Of a stretch of DNA of 64,000 nt, positions 7,768 to 15,135 are shown in pieces; the stretch's first letter is position 1, and each line of letters opens with the position of its first letter. Under the pieces are notes generated by a model. It was given only the letters and a program-made list of their open reading frames with translations, did no database searches and had not been told where the DNA came from. A program made the translations under genes and the position numbers. This DNA comes from an uncultured Blautia sp. (lineage in GTDB: Bacteria; Bacillota; Clostridia; Lachnospirales; Lachnospiraceae): contig UQJE01000003.1 of assembly GCA_900541345.1 (NCBI GenBank), positions 11,109 to 75,108 on the forward strand, given 5' to 3'.

Positions 7768-9117
7768 TTATTTTGTGAGTTTTAATTTTTTCATAAAGTT
7801 TCTGTATAAAATACAGCCAATTACAGCGGCAATCAGTTCTGCTGCAGGGAACGTTGCCCACACACCGTATAGTCCTGCTGTTTTTGATAAAACTGCAGAA
7901 AGGGGAATAATAATAATCAACTGTCGCAGCAGAGATACAGTTAATGACTGGAGGCCTTTTCCAAGAGCCTCAAATGCACCGGAAAGGACACATCCTACTG
8001 TGGAAATCAAAAATCCAGCAGCAATGATGCGCAGCATGGGAACACCGATTTCGAGCATTTCCTTATTGGCATTAAAAAGCTTCATAATTCCCTGTGGGAA
8101 TGCCATAAAGAGTAAGGTTCCAAGAGCCATGATCACACCGGCTGCTTCCAGGCTGGCTTTTAAAGTTTCTTTCATACGTTTTTTGTTTCCGGCACCGTAG
8201 TTATAGCTCATAATGGGACGCATTCCCTGAATAACGCCATTGGCAGGCATGTATACAAAGGTCTGGATTTTGATGTACAGTCCGAAAACAGCAATAGCTG
8301 TAGCAGAAAAAGCTGCAAGTACAGAGTTTAATGCTGCCACAAGAACAGATGGCAGGGACATCATAATGGCAGAAGGAACTGCCACGGTGTAGAGTTTACA
8401 CAGCATATTTTTTTCAAATCGAAAATCCCTTAAATGAATCCGTACAGACGTACATTTTTTCAGGAAGAAAACCATAGAAAGCGCAGCAGCTAAAATCTGA
8501 GAGGCTACGGTTGCAATGGCAGCACCCTGAACGCCCATTGCAGGAATCCCAAACCAGCCAAAAATAAAAATCGGGTCTAAAATAATATTAAAAATAGCGC
8601 CTACGCCCTGAAAAATCATGGGCAATACCATACTGCCTGTTGCCTGAAATAATTTTTCTGCATATAGATGGTACATACATCCAATGCTGAAGCATAAAAC
8701 AATCTGCGTATATTGACAGCTCATTTCGTAAATTTGAGGATTGTCAGTGAAATTACGAAGAAATGGTCCTGTGACAAAGAGTCCCATAAGTACAAATAGC
8801 AGCCAGTGGATACCACTTAATAAGAAACCGTGGGTGGCGGCAGATGCGACTTCTTTTTCGTCTTTTGCGCCAAGAGCCCGGGCAACACAGGAGCTAAGTC
8901 CGATTCCAAAGCCGCAGGATACCGCGATAATCAGATTCTGCAGGGGAAAAGCAATAGATACTGCTGTCAGAGCGTCTTCGCTTACTCTTGCCACATACAT
9001 ACTGTCCACAATATTATATAGAGCCTGTATCAGCATGGAAATCATAGGCGGCACAGACATGGAAATCAAAAGGGGCATCACTTTTTTTGTTCCCATGATG
9101 TTTTCCGTTTTTTGCAT
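7768..9117 (-). CDS. MATE family multidrug/cation antiporter (first of three)
   Basis: Membrane exporter of 449 residues with about 12 hydrophobic segments in two homologous halves, coupling efflux of cationic compounds to Na+ or H+. Family features include PPMISMLIQALYNIVDSMYVARV near the N-terminus and the second-half start NGVIQGMRPIMSYNYGAGNKKRM, the conserved G(I/M)xPIxxYNYGAG segment. AAGAGG precedes the ATG on the minus strand, and a good promoter lies at 9154-9182. It resembles the NorM/DinF-like pumps of clostridia more than the two other MATE genes in this window. Substrate not predictable. Confidence 0.88.
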   Translation of the reverse strand: MQKTENIMGTKKVMPLLISMSVPPMISMLIQALYNIVDSMYVARVSEDALTAVSIAFPLQNLIIAVSCGFGIGLSSCVARALGAKDEKEVASAATHGFLLSGIHWLLFVLMGLFVTGPFLRNFTDNPQIYEMSCQYTQIVLCFSIGCMYHLYAEKLFQATGSMVLPMIFQGVGAIFNIILDPIFIFGWFGIPAMGVQGAAIATVASQILAAALSMVFFLKKCTSVRIHLRDFRFEKNMLCKLYTVAVPSAIMMSLPSVLVAALNSVLAAFSATAIAVFGLYIKIQTFVYMPANGVIQGMRPIMSYNYGAGNKKRMKETLKASLEAAGVIMALGTLLFMAFPQGIMKLFNANKEMLEIGVPMLRIIAAGFLISTVGCVLSGAFEALGKGLQSLTVSLLRQLIIIIPLSAVLSKTAGLYGVWATFPAAELIAAVIGCILYRNFMKKLKLTK

Positions 9118-9153
9118 TTTTATACCTCTTTTCCAAAAAATTATACCTTAAAA

Positions 9154-9182
9154 AGAATAGACATTTTAAATAGGTTTGTCAA
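9154..9182 (-). promoter_or_regulatory. Promoter of the MATE gene at 7768-9117
   Basis: On the minus strand TTGACA (9182-9177) and TATTCT (9159-9154) are separated by exactly 17 bases, with the start codon about 40 bases downstream. Confidence 0.65.
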
Positions 9183-9232
9183 TGTGTTTTTTCGGAAATT
9201 GCCGGATATTCATATCTTAAAGATGCGGTGCG

Positions 9233-9261
9233 TTGTAACGTAAGAATTTGTGTGGTATGAT
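9233..9261 (+). promoter_or_regulatory. Promoter of the DUF5714-ArsC fusion gene
   Basis: TTGTAA (9233-9238) and TATGAT (9256-9261), 17-base spacing, about 100 bases before the start codon. The leader between promoter and gene shows no clear hairpin. Confidence 0.55.
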
Positions 9262-9361
9262 GGGATGAATAGCAGGAAATTATATTGCACCGGAAGGTTG
9301 AAAATTTTGTGATTTTGAAAACGCATTTTATATGAGGAAGAAAGAAAAGGGGAATTCAAAC

Positions 9362-10315
9362 ATGACTTTAAATGAAAGAGCAGAATTAATCGTACATGAT
9401 ATAAAAATGGAAACAGAAACGAATCCTATTCGCATTTTTAAGAATATTGCAAAAAAAGAATATATCAGTATTCATGGACCGGAACATCATATCCTGGATG
9501 GAGCCTGTTTGCTTGCAGCTTATAGAAATGCAGGCGGTGATATAGATTTGGATACTGCTTTGGAACAGTTAAAAAAAGAAGGATTAAAAATGCCGGGGGC
9601 AATGTGCGGTCTATGGGGAGTATGCGGTGCAGTTACTTCAATAGGTGCTGCTCTGGCGATTATAGATGGGACAGGACCACTATCTGCAGACGGAACCTGG
9701 GGGAATCATATGAAGTTTACTTCAGCTGCGATTAAAGAGCTGGGAAAAATAAATGGTCCAAGATGCTGTAAAAGAGATGCTATGGTTGGATTACAGTATG
9801 GGATAGAATATGTGAATGCAAATTACGGTGTTACTTTGGAGAAAGAAGAGATTAAGTGCACATATTCTGATTCAAATGCACAGTGTATTAAAGAAAAATG
9901 TCCTTATTATAATAAGAAACCAAAAGTTGCATTTATATGTGTCCATAATTCCTGCCGAAGCCAGATTGCAGAATGCCTGGGAAGACATTTTGCATCAGAC
10001 GTATTTGAGAGTTATTCAGCGGGAACAGAAACAAAACCACAAATAAATCAGGATGCAGTTCGTATTATGAAAGAATTATATGGGATTGATATGGAAAAGA
10101 ATCAGTATTCCAAGAGGATGAATGAAATACCGGATCCTGATATTGCAATTTCTATGGGCTGTAATGTGAACTGCCCTTTTATAGGCAGAGAATTTGATGA
10201 TAATTGGGGCTTGGAAGATCCAACCGGAAGATCAGATGATGATTTTAAATTGATAATACAGGAAATAGAAGAAAAAATATTTGAACTTAAAAATGTAATC
10301 AGTAAAAAATTTTAA
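9362..10315 (+). CDS. DUF5714 domain fused to an ArsC/low-molecular-weight phosphatase-fold domain
   Basis: Two-domain protein of 317 residues. ATG 9362 is preferred over ATG 9332 because AGGGGA precedes it. Residues 1 to about 183 match the cysteine-rich clostridial family DUF5714 (HGPEHHILDGACLLAAYRNAG; MCGLWGVCGA; GPRCCKRDAM; cysteines 166, 175 and 180). Residues about 187-317 form a thioredoxin-coupled arsenate-reductase/phosphatase domain: the P-loop CVHNSCRS is a C-x5-R motif (Cys193 to Arg199), followed by a second redox cysteine pair in MGCNVNCPF and the acid loop WGLEDPTGRSDDDF. The C-terminal half alone would be called ArsC. No arsR, arsB or acr3 is adjacent, so arsenate reduction is not certain; another cysteine-based reductase or phosphatase role is possible. 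Confidence 0.78.
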   Translation: MTLNERAELIVHDIKMETETNPIRIFKNIAKKEYISIHGPEHHILDGACLLAAYRNAGGDIDLDTALEQLKKEGLKMPGAMCGLWGVCGAVTSIGAALAIIDGTGPLSADGTWGNHMKFTSAAIKELGKINGPRCCKRDAMVGLQYGIEYVNANYGVTLEKEEIKCTYSDSNAQCIKEKCPYYNKKPKVAFICVHNSCRSQIAECLGRHFASDVFESYSAGTETKPQINQDAVRIMKELYGIDMEKNQYSKRMNEIPDPDIAISMGCNVNCPFIGREFDDNWGLEDPTGRSDDDFKLIIQEIEEKIFELKNVISKKF

Positions 10316-10321
10316 TGTATG

Positions 10322-10362
10322 AAGCTGCCGTTTTACGAAAAATAGGTGTAAAACAGCAGCTT
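10322..10362. terminator. Long inverted repeat between convergent genes, likely terminator
   Basis: AAGCTGC-C-GTTTTAC (10322-10336) pairs with GTAAAAC-A-GCAGCTT (10348-10362), 14 pairs with one mismatch. It lies between two convergent genes; the T-run on either side is poor, so efficiency is uncertain. Confidence 0.6.
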
Positions 10363-10385
10363 GAATTATCTTAAAATATAAAAAT

Positions 10386-11687
10386 TTACCGGGCGGTTTT
10401 TCTGTATATAATAAATGCCATAATGGCGACGGATGCTTCCGTGAGCGGATAAGAACACCAGACACCCGTAAGTCCGAATATGGCAGAAAGAAGAAATGCC
10501 ATAGGAATCAGGATAAGAATTCCCCTTGATACAGAAATAATCTGTGCTGGTCGAGGATGCTCAGTGGAAATCAGGTACGTAGCTGTTACAAGATTAAAAC
10601 CGATAAACGGACAGGCCAGGAAATATAAGCGAATTCCCGGAATCGCAAGTGCCTGAAGGAGCATATCTTTTTCGCTGTTAAATACCAGCGCAATAGGATC
10701 AGCGCCGAAAAACAGAATAGAATAAAGAACAACAGATAAAAGAAGAGCGGTAGTCAAAGCATAAGTTCTTATAGTGTTTACGTTTTCCTTGTTTCCGGCT
10801 CCATGATTTAAACTGAGGATAGGCTGTATCCCCTGGGATAATCCGGTGTAAATAGCAATTACTACGAGAGATATTACAGAGACAATACCGAAGGCTGCAA
10901 CTCCTGTATTTCCATTTAAACGCAGTATGATAAAATTAAATAAAAACATAACAACACCGGAAGAGACTTCTGTTACAAGAGGGGGAATTCCATTGGAAAC
11001 AATATTGCTCACTCTTTGCAAAGAAAATTTCCGTATAAAATGAAAGTGATTTTTGCCTTTTAGGAAATAAGGAGATAGTACAATAATACTGATAAGCGGG
11101 GAAAGTCCGGTAGCAAAGATGGAACCGAAAATTCCCATACCAAGTGGAAAAATAAAAATATAATCCAAAATTACATTAGATATACTACCTGTTATCATAG
11201 CCGCCATAGAAAGAGCCGGATTTCCATCATTTCGTACAAAACATTGAAGAAGATTGTTTGTAAAAAATGCCGGGGCAAAAAGAAGCATCACTTTTAAATA
11301 GGTATTCGTCAAGGCAAACATGGTATCGTCAGCGCCCAGAATACGAACAAGAGATTCCGATAAAAAAACTCCAACAAAAAAGAACAAAGCAGAGGCAGTG
11401 AAAGTCAGGTATGCGGCATTTGTAAAAATCTGGTTTGCACGTTGTGTTTCCCTGCGGCTTCTGGCCAGTGAGTAACAGGTGCCGCCGCCCATACCGATCA
11501 TCAATCCGATTCCATTCATTAAACAGAACATGGGAAAAGCAAGATTCAGAGCAGTAAGCCCCTTGGTCCCCAAATCAGCAGAAACAAAAAAAGTATCGGC
11601 CATTGTGTAACAGGAATAACCTATTTGACCAAGAATATTAAGAAAAACATATTTAAAAAAATCGCAAAAAATCCGGTTATTTTTCAT
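10386..11687 (-). CDS. MATE family efflux transporter (second of three)
   Basis: Membrane antiporter of 433 residues with about 12 hydrophobic segments. Visible family marks are YSCYTMADTFFVSADLGTKG near the N-terminus and the second-half motif LSQGIQPILSLNHGAGNKEN. Good ribosome binding site (AAGGAGG on the minus strand) just before the ATG. Its transcript begins at a strong promoter (11781-11809) and runs at once into a hairpin plus T-run (11724-11765) before reaching the gene. This suggests expression controlled by transcription attenuation, a pattern known for several antibiotic-resistance genes. Substrate unknown. Confidence 0.87.
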   Translation of the reverse strand: MKNNRIFCDFFKYVFLNILGQIGYSCYTMADTFFVSADLGTKGLTALNLAFPMFCLMNGIGLMIGMGGGTCYSLARSRRETQRANQIFTNAAYLTFTASALFFFVGVFLSESLVRILGADDTMFALTNTYLKVMLLFAPAFFTNNLLQCFVRNDGNPALSMAAMITGSISNVILDYIFIFPLGMGIFGSIFATGLSPLISIIVLSPYFLKGKNHFHFIRKFSLQRVSNIVSNGIPPLVTEVSSGVVMFLFNFIILRLNGNTGVAAFGIVSVISLVVIAIYTGLSQGIQPILSLNHGAGNKENVNTIRTYALTTALLLSVVLYSILFFGADPIALVFNSEKDMLLQALAIPGIRLYFLACPFIGFNLVTATYLISTEHPRPAQIISVSRGILILIPMAFLLSAIFGLTGVWCSYPLTEASVAIMAFIIYRKTAR

Positions 11688-11723
11688 AAATCCTCCTTAT
11701 TCTCATTTTATATTAAAAAATAA

Positions 11724-11765
11724 AAACGCTCCTGCACACAATAGCCTTTGTGTACGGGAGCGTTT
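11724..11765 (-). terminator. Terminator inside the leader of the MATE gene (candidate attenuator)
   Basis: On the minus strand AAACGCTCC..ACACAAA (11765-11747) pairs with TTGTGTG..GGAGCGTTT (11741-11724), about 17 pairs with one mismatch, and is followed by TTTTATTTTTT. It lies between the -10 box and the MATE start codon, and no gene on the minus strand upstream needs it. Confidence 0.65.
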
Positions 11766-11780
11766 CAAACCGATGAGGGT

Positions 11781-11809
11781 ATCATAACACACATAGATGG
11801 ATAATGCAA
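11781..11809 (-). promoter_or_regulatory. Promoter of the MATE gene at 10386-11687
   Basis: On the minus strand TTGCAT (11809-11804) and TATGAT (11786-11781) with 17-base spacing. Transcription would start near 11774, only about 10 bases before the leader hairpin. Confidence 0.6.
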
Positions 11810-11848
11810 TAAAGAAAAAGTGAATGGACATAGAGTGATTTTTGCGTA

Positions 11849-11877
11849 TTGTCAAAAAAGAAATAGAGTGCTATTAT
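11849..11877 (+). promoter_or_regulatory. Promoter of the aldolase gene
   Basis: TTGTCA (11849-11854) and TATTAT (11872-11877) with 17-base spacing, 42 bases before the start codon, divergent from the MATE promoter. Confidence 0.65.
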
Positions 11878-11919
11878 GGGAGAAATAAAAGAGATATTGA
11901 AGAAAGGGGAGAAAGGCAT

Positions 11920-12597
11920 ATGAAACTGATTATCGATGATGCACATATCGATTTGATTAAAGAAATTTATGAGTTTTATCCTGTAGAAGGAGTAACTACA
12001 AATCCTTCTATTCTGGCGAAGAGTGGAAGAAGTCCATATGAGGTTTTAAAAGAAATCCGGGAATTTATAGGGGCGGAAGGAGAACTTCATGTGCAGGCAG
12101 TTTCAAGAGATGCGGAGGGGATGGTACAGGAGGCTCATCGCATTACCGAGGAACTGGGAAAGAATACGTTTGTAAAGATACCGGCTGTGAGAGAAGGCTT
12201 TAAGGCAATGAAACAGCTTCATAAAGAAGGCATTCTTATTACTGCAACGGCCATATATACACCTATGCAGGCATTTTTAGCAGCACAATGCGGCGCTTCC
12301 TATGCGGCTCCGTATATTAACCGTATTGATAATATGGGATTTAATGGCATTCAGGTAACAAAAGAGATTCAGGATATTTTTGAAAATAATAATCTCAGTA
12401 CAAAAGTTTTAGCTGCAAGTTTTAAAAATTCTCAGCAGGTTCTGGAGCTTTGCGAATATGGAATCGGAGCAGCTACGATTGCACCGGATGTAATTGAAGG
12501 TCTTGTGAAAAATCAGGCAATTACAGCAGCAGTAGAAGACTTTATTAAGGATTTTGAGGGACTTACCGGCGCTGGAAAAAATATGACAAACTGTTAA
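11920..12597 (+). CDS. Fructose-6-phosphate aldolase/transaldolase-like protein (FSA family)
   Basis: Class I aldolase of the small transaldolase group (225 residues; family usually 214-220). It forms a Schiff base on a lysine and cleaves or forms ketose phosphates such as fructose-6-phosphate. The family opening MKLIIDDAHIDLIKEIYEF is followed by VEGVTTNPSILAKSG and the active-site strand TFVKIPAVREGFKAM with the Schiff-base Lys, then ITATAIYTPMQAFLAAQCGA and VLAASFKNSQQV. ATG 11920 follows a GGGGAG site; 26 in-frame codons upstream lack one. Monocistronic, with promoter and terminator of its own. FSA and MipB/TalC homologues cannot be separated by eye. Confidence 0.88.
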   Translation: MKLIIDDAHIDLIKEIYEFYPVEGVTTNPSILAKSGRSPYEVLKEIREFIGAEGELHVQAVSRDAEGMVQEAHRITEELGKNTFVKIPAVREGFKAMKQLHKEGILITATAIYTPMQAFLAAQCGASYAAPYINRIDNMGFNGIQVTKEIQDIFENNNLSTKVLAASFKNSQQVLELCEYGIGAATIAPDVIEGLVKNQAITAAVEDFIKDFEGLTGAGKNMTNC

Positions 12598-12620
12598 GCT
12601 ATCAAAATGTATATATAACA

Positions 12621-12669
12621 AAAAGAGTACAGATTTTTCTGACAGGGAGAATTTGTACTCTTTTTTTTG
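12621..12669 (+). terminator. Intrinsic terminator after the aldolase gene
   Basis: AAGAGTACAGATT pairs with AATTTGTACTCTT across a 14-base loop, followed by a run of eight T. One mismatch in the stem. Confidence 0.85.
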
Positions 12670-12691
12670 TTCGGCATAATAAAATTACTTC

Positions 12692-12777
12692 TTGTCAAAC
12701 CTACCTTATATATGGTATCTTATTGAGGTATGTCAACAATTTAACGAACAGACATGGCAAAATCTCTGTGATTTTGC
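12692..12777 (+). promoter_or_regulatory. Candidate promoter and operator of the rnf cluster
   Basis: TTGTCA (12692-12697) and TATCTT (12716-12721), 18 bases apart. Downstream, GCAAAATC (12757-12764) and GATTTTGC (12770-12777) form a perfect 8-base inverted repeat with a 5-base loop, within the leader and 28 bases before rnfC. It could be an operator or an mRNA hairpin. It does not match the Rex consensus. Confidence 0.4.
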
Positions 12778-12804
12778 TGTGGGAAAAAATGGAGGAAAAC
12801 AGAC

Positions 12805-14178
12805 ATGCTGAAAAAAATAAAACATGCTTTCCCCGGAGGCGTACATCCCACAGATGGGTATGATAAGGCAATGACCATGAATCTGCCTGTTCGTGTTTAC
12901 TGGCCGGAGACAGTGACAATCTTGTCGGAGCAGTCTTTCGGCGGAAAATGCAGCTTTCTTGTAAAACCTGGAGACCAGGTGAGAGAAGGGCAGGAGATAG
13001 GACGTCCGGAAGCGTTTATGGCAGCGCCTCTTCACGCAAGCGTAAGCGGAAGAGTTATGGACATTCGGGAAGTGCAGAACCAGGGAAGAAATCTTTTATC
13101 CTGTATCATTAAAAGAGAGGGACCGGAAAGGAAAGAAGAGCATTCTTATCTGAAAGGTCTTGAGAGCCTTGAAAAATATACCAGGGAAGAACTGATCGCC
13201 ATGATTCGCGACGGTGGTCTGACGGGAATGGGAGGCGCAGGTTTCCCCACTCATAAAAAATATGAGACAAATAAAAAAATTGATGCTCTGCTGATTAATG
13301 CGGCGGAGTGTGAGCCGTTTCTCACATGTGATTATCGCTTGATGATGGAGCAGAGTTTTGCCGTAATTAATGGTGTACGTGTTCTGTTAGAAGCATCCGG
13401 AGCAGATAAAGCATATATCTGTATGGAAGATAATAAGCCGGAAGCAGAGAAGCTTCTTCAGAAGATTCTGGAGGAAGGAAAACAGCAGATAAAGGGAGAA
13501 AATCCTGTGGAGCTTAAAATCCTTCCGACGCAGTATCCTCAGGGAGGAGAGAGACAGCTGATACAGGCTGTATTGAACAGAGAGGTACCGATGGGTGGAC
13601 TTCCAGCAGACGTGGGAGTAATCGTTTCTAATGTAGGAACTGCAAAGGCAGCAGCAGATATGACGTTTGCCGGTATTCCACTGACAAGAAGGATTGTAAC
13701 GGTGACAGGATCTGTAAAAAATCCGGGAAATTATCTTGTTCCTGTTGGAACTTCAGCAAAGGAGCTTTTAAATCTTGCTGGCGGTGTGACAGTAGAAAAA
13801 AATCGGATTATAGCAGGCGGGCCTATGACCGGTCCTTGTGTGGCATCTGACTGGAATGGAAAAGAAGAGCTTTTTTATGTAACAAAAAATACATCGGGCA
13901 TTCTTGTACTTCCAGATAACGAATATGAAGAATCTCCGTGTATTCGATGTGCGGGGTGTGAGAGTGTCTGCCCAGCAGGACTTGTACCATATCAGATAGA
14001 GTTTGCCTATTTAGAAGAGGATTATGATTTATGTGAGGAGCTCTATGCCAGTGAATGTATTGCCTGTGGATGCTGTTCCTATATCTGCCCGGCAAAACGA
14101 GAGCTTTCTGTGCGTACGAGAATGGCGAGAGATATAGTAAAACAGCGTATGCGTGAAAGGGCGGTGAAAAAATCATGA
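12805..14178 (+). CDS. rnfC: Rnf electron transport complex subunit RnfC
   Basis: Cytoplasmic subunit (457 residues) that oxidises or reduces NAD(H) and passes electrons to the membrane part of the ion-pumping Rnf complex. In order: an N-terminal domain (GGVHPTDGYDKAMTMN then a barrel-like segment ending APLHASVSGRVMDI), a NuoF-like nucleotide/flavin domain with GLTGMGGAGFPTHKKYE and NAAECEPFLTCDYRLMM, an SLBB domain, and two [4Fe-4S] motifs, CIRCAGCESVCP starting at Cys379 and CIACGCCSYICP starting at Cys418. GGAGG precedes the ATG. The stop overlaps the rnfD start by 4 bases. First gene of the cluster. Clearly RnfC; coupling to ferredoxin cannot be confirmed because no rnfB is adjacent. Confidence 0.93.
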   Translation: MLKKIKHAFPGGVHPTDGYDKAMTMNLPVRVYWPETVTILSEQSFGGKCSFLVKPGDQVREGQEIGRPEAFMAAPLHASVSGRVMDIREVQNQGRNLLSCIIKREGPERKEEHSYLKGLESLEKYTREELIAMIRDGGLTGMGGAGFPTHKKYETNKKIDALLINAAECEPFLTCDYRLMMEQSFAVINGVRVLLEASGADKAYICMEDNKPEAEKLLQKILEEGKQQIKGENPVELKILPTQYPQGGERQLIQAVLNREVPMGGLPADVGVIVSNVGTAKAAADMTFAGIPLTRRIVTVTGSVKNPGNYLVPVGTSAKELLNLAGGVTVEKNRIIAGGPMTGPCVASDWNGKEELFYVTKNTSGILVLPDNEYEESPCIRCAGCESVCPAGLVPYQIEFAYLEEDYDLCEELYASECIACGCCSYICPAKRELSVRTRMARDIVKQRMRERAVKKS

Positions 14179-15122
14179 GTAATGTAAGAGCGATAAACGG
14201 ACCACATCTTCGTACAGAACGTACTACACGACAGGTAATGATGTATGTGACACTATCTCTGATTCCGGCACTATTAGGCGCTGTGTATTTTTTTGGACTT
14301 CGCGCCCTTTACCTGGCAGGCCTTTCTGTTACAATCTGTGTAATCACAGAATATATCTGGCAGAAGATTACAAAGAAACAGGTGACAGCAGGTGACTTCA
14401 GCGCTGTAGTAACCGGTCTTTTGATTGTTTTCAATATGCCGGTTACAGTTCCTGTGTGGGCACTTGCAGCAGCAGATGTATTTGCCATTCTGTTTGTAAA
14501 GCAGATGTTCGGCGGAATTGGAAATAACTTTGTAAATCCTGCACTTATGGGAAGACTCCTTATCATGGTTGTGTGGCCGCAGGCAGTAATGCAGTATGTA
14601 GTGCCGAATACAATAAATCCGGATGCAGTTTCCGGTGCGACTGTGCTTGGAACAGTAAAAGGCGGTGCAGAAGCAGGATATAGTTACCTGCAGATGTTTT
14701 TAGGAGAGACACCTGGAGCGATGGGTGAAACAAGTACACTTCTTTTACTGGTAGGATTTGTTTTCCTGTGCTATATGGGAATTGTAAATGCAGAGGCAGC
14801 TGTCACTTATATTTTTACAGTTGTACTTCTTACATTTGTATTTGGCCCGGAAGGATTGTTTACAGGAGATATTTTACTAAATCTTTTCGGAGGCGGACTT
14901 GTCATGGGCGGTTGTTATATGTTGACTGACTACGCTTTTGCTTCCAGAAAAGGGAAACTTTTATATGCAGCAACAGCAGGAGTGATCACTGCGGCTATTC
15001 GAATATTCAGCAATTATCCGGAGGGTATTTGTTTTGGTATTTTAACAGCAAACTGCATGGCAGGTCTTCTGTCCATGATTTATAAGAAACATGTATATGG
15101 TGTAAAAAGAAAAGAAGCATAA
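14175..15122 (+). CDS. rnfD: Rnf electron transport complex subunit RnfD
   Basis: Membrane subunit of 315 residues with about 9-10 hydrophobic helices. It carries a covalently bound FMN at the Thr of the SGAT motif, here DAVSGATVLGTVK with Thr156, in the loop facing outward. The conserved FGGIGNNFVNPALMGRLLI precedes it. Overlaps rnfC by 4 bases (ATGA) and is followed 13 bases later by rnfG. Length slightly below typical (320-350). Flavin loading would need the ApbE encoded convergently at 17345-18367. Confidence 0.92.
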   Translation: MSNVRAINGPHLRTERTTRQVMMYVTLSLIPALLGAVYFFGLRALYLAGLSVTICVITEYIWQKITKKQVTAGDFSAVVTGLLIVFNMPVTVPVWALAAADVFAILFVKQMFGGIGNNFVNPALMGRLLIMVVWPQAVMQYVVPNTINPDAVSGATVLGTVKGGAEAGYSYLQMFLGETPGAMGETSTLLLLVGFVFLCYMGIVNAEAAVTYIFTVVLLTFVFGPEGLFTGDILLNLFGGGLVMGGCYMLTDYAFASRKGKLLYAATAGVITAAIRIFSNYPEGICFGILTANCMAGLLSMIYKKHVYGVKRKEA

Positions 15123-15135
15123 TAAGGAGAGCAAA

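Noticed and set aside
9332..9361. Ten-residue N-terminal extension of the DUF5714-ArsC protein
   Set aside because: No ribosome binding site precedes ATG 9332, while AGGGGA precedes ATG 9362.
12720..12760. Rex (NADH-sensing) operator before rnfC
   Set aside because: AACAATTTAACGAAC resembles half the consensus only; no palindromic TTGTTAANNNNTTAACAA-type match.
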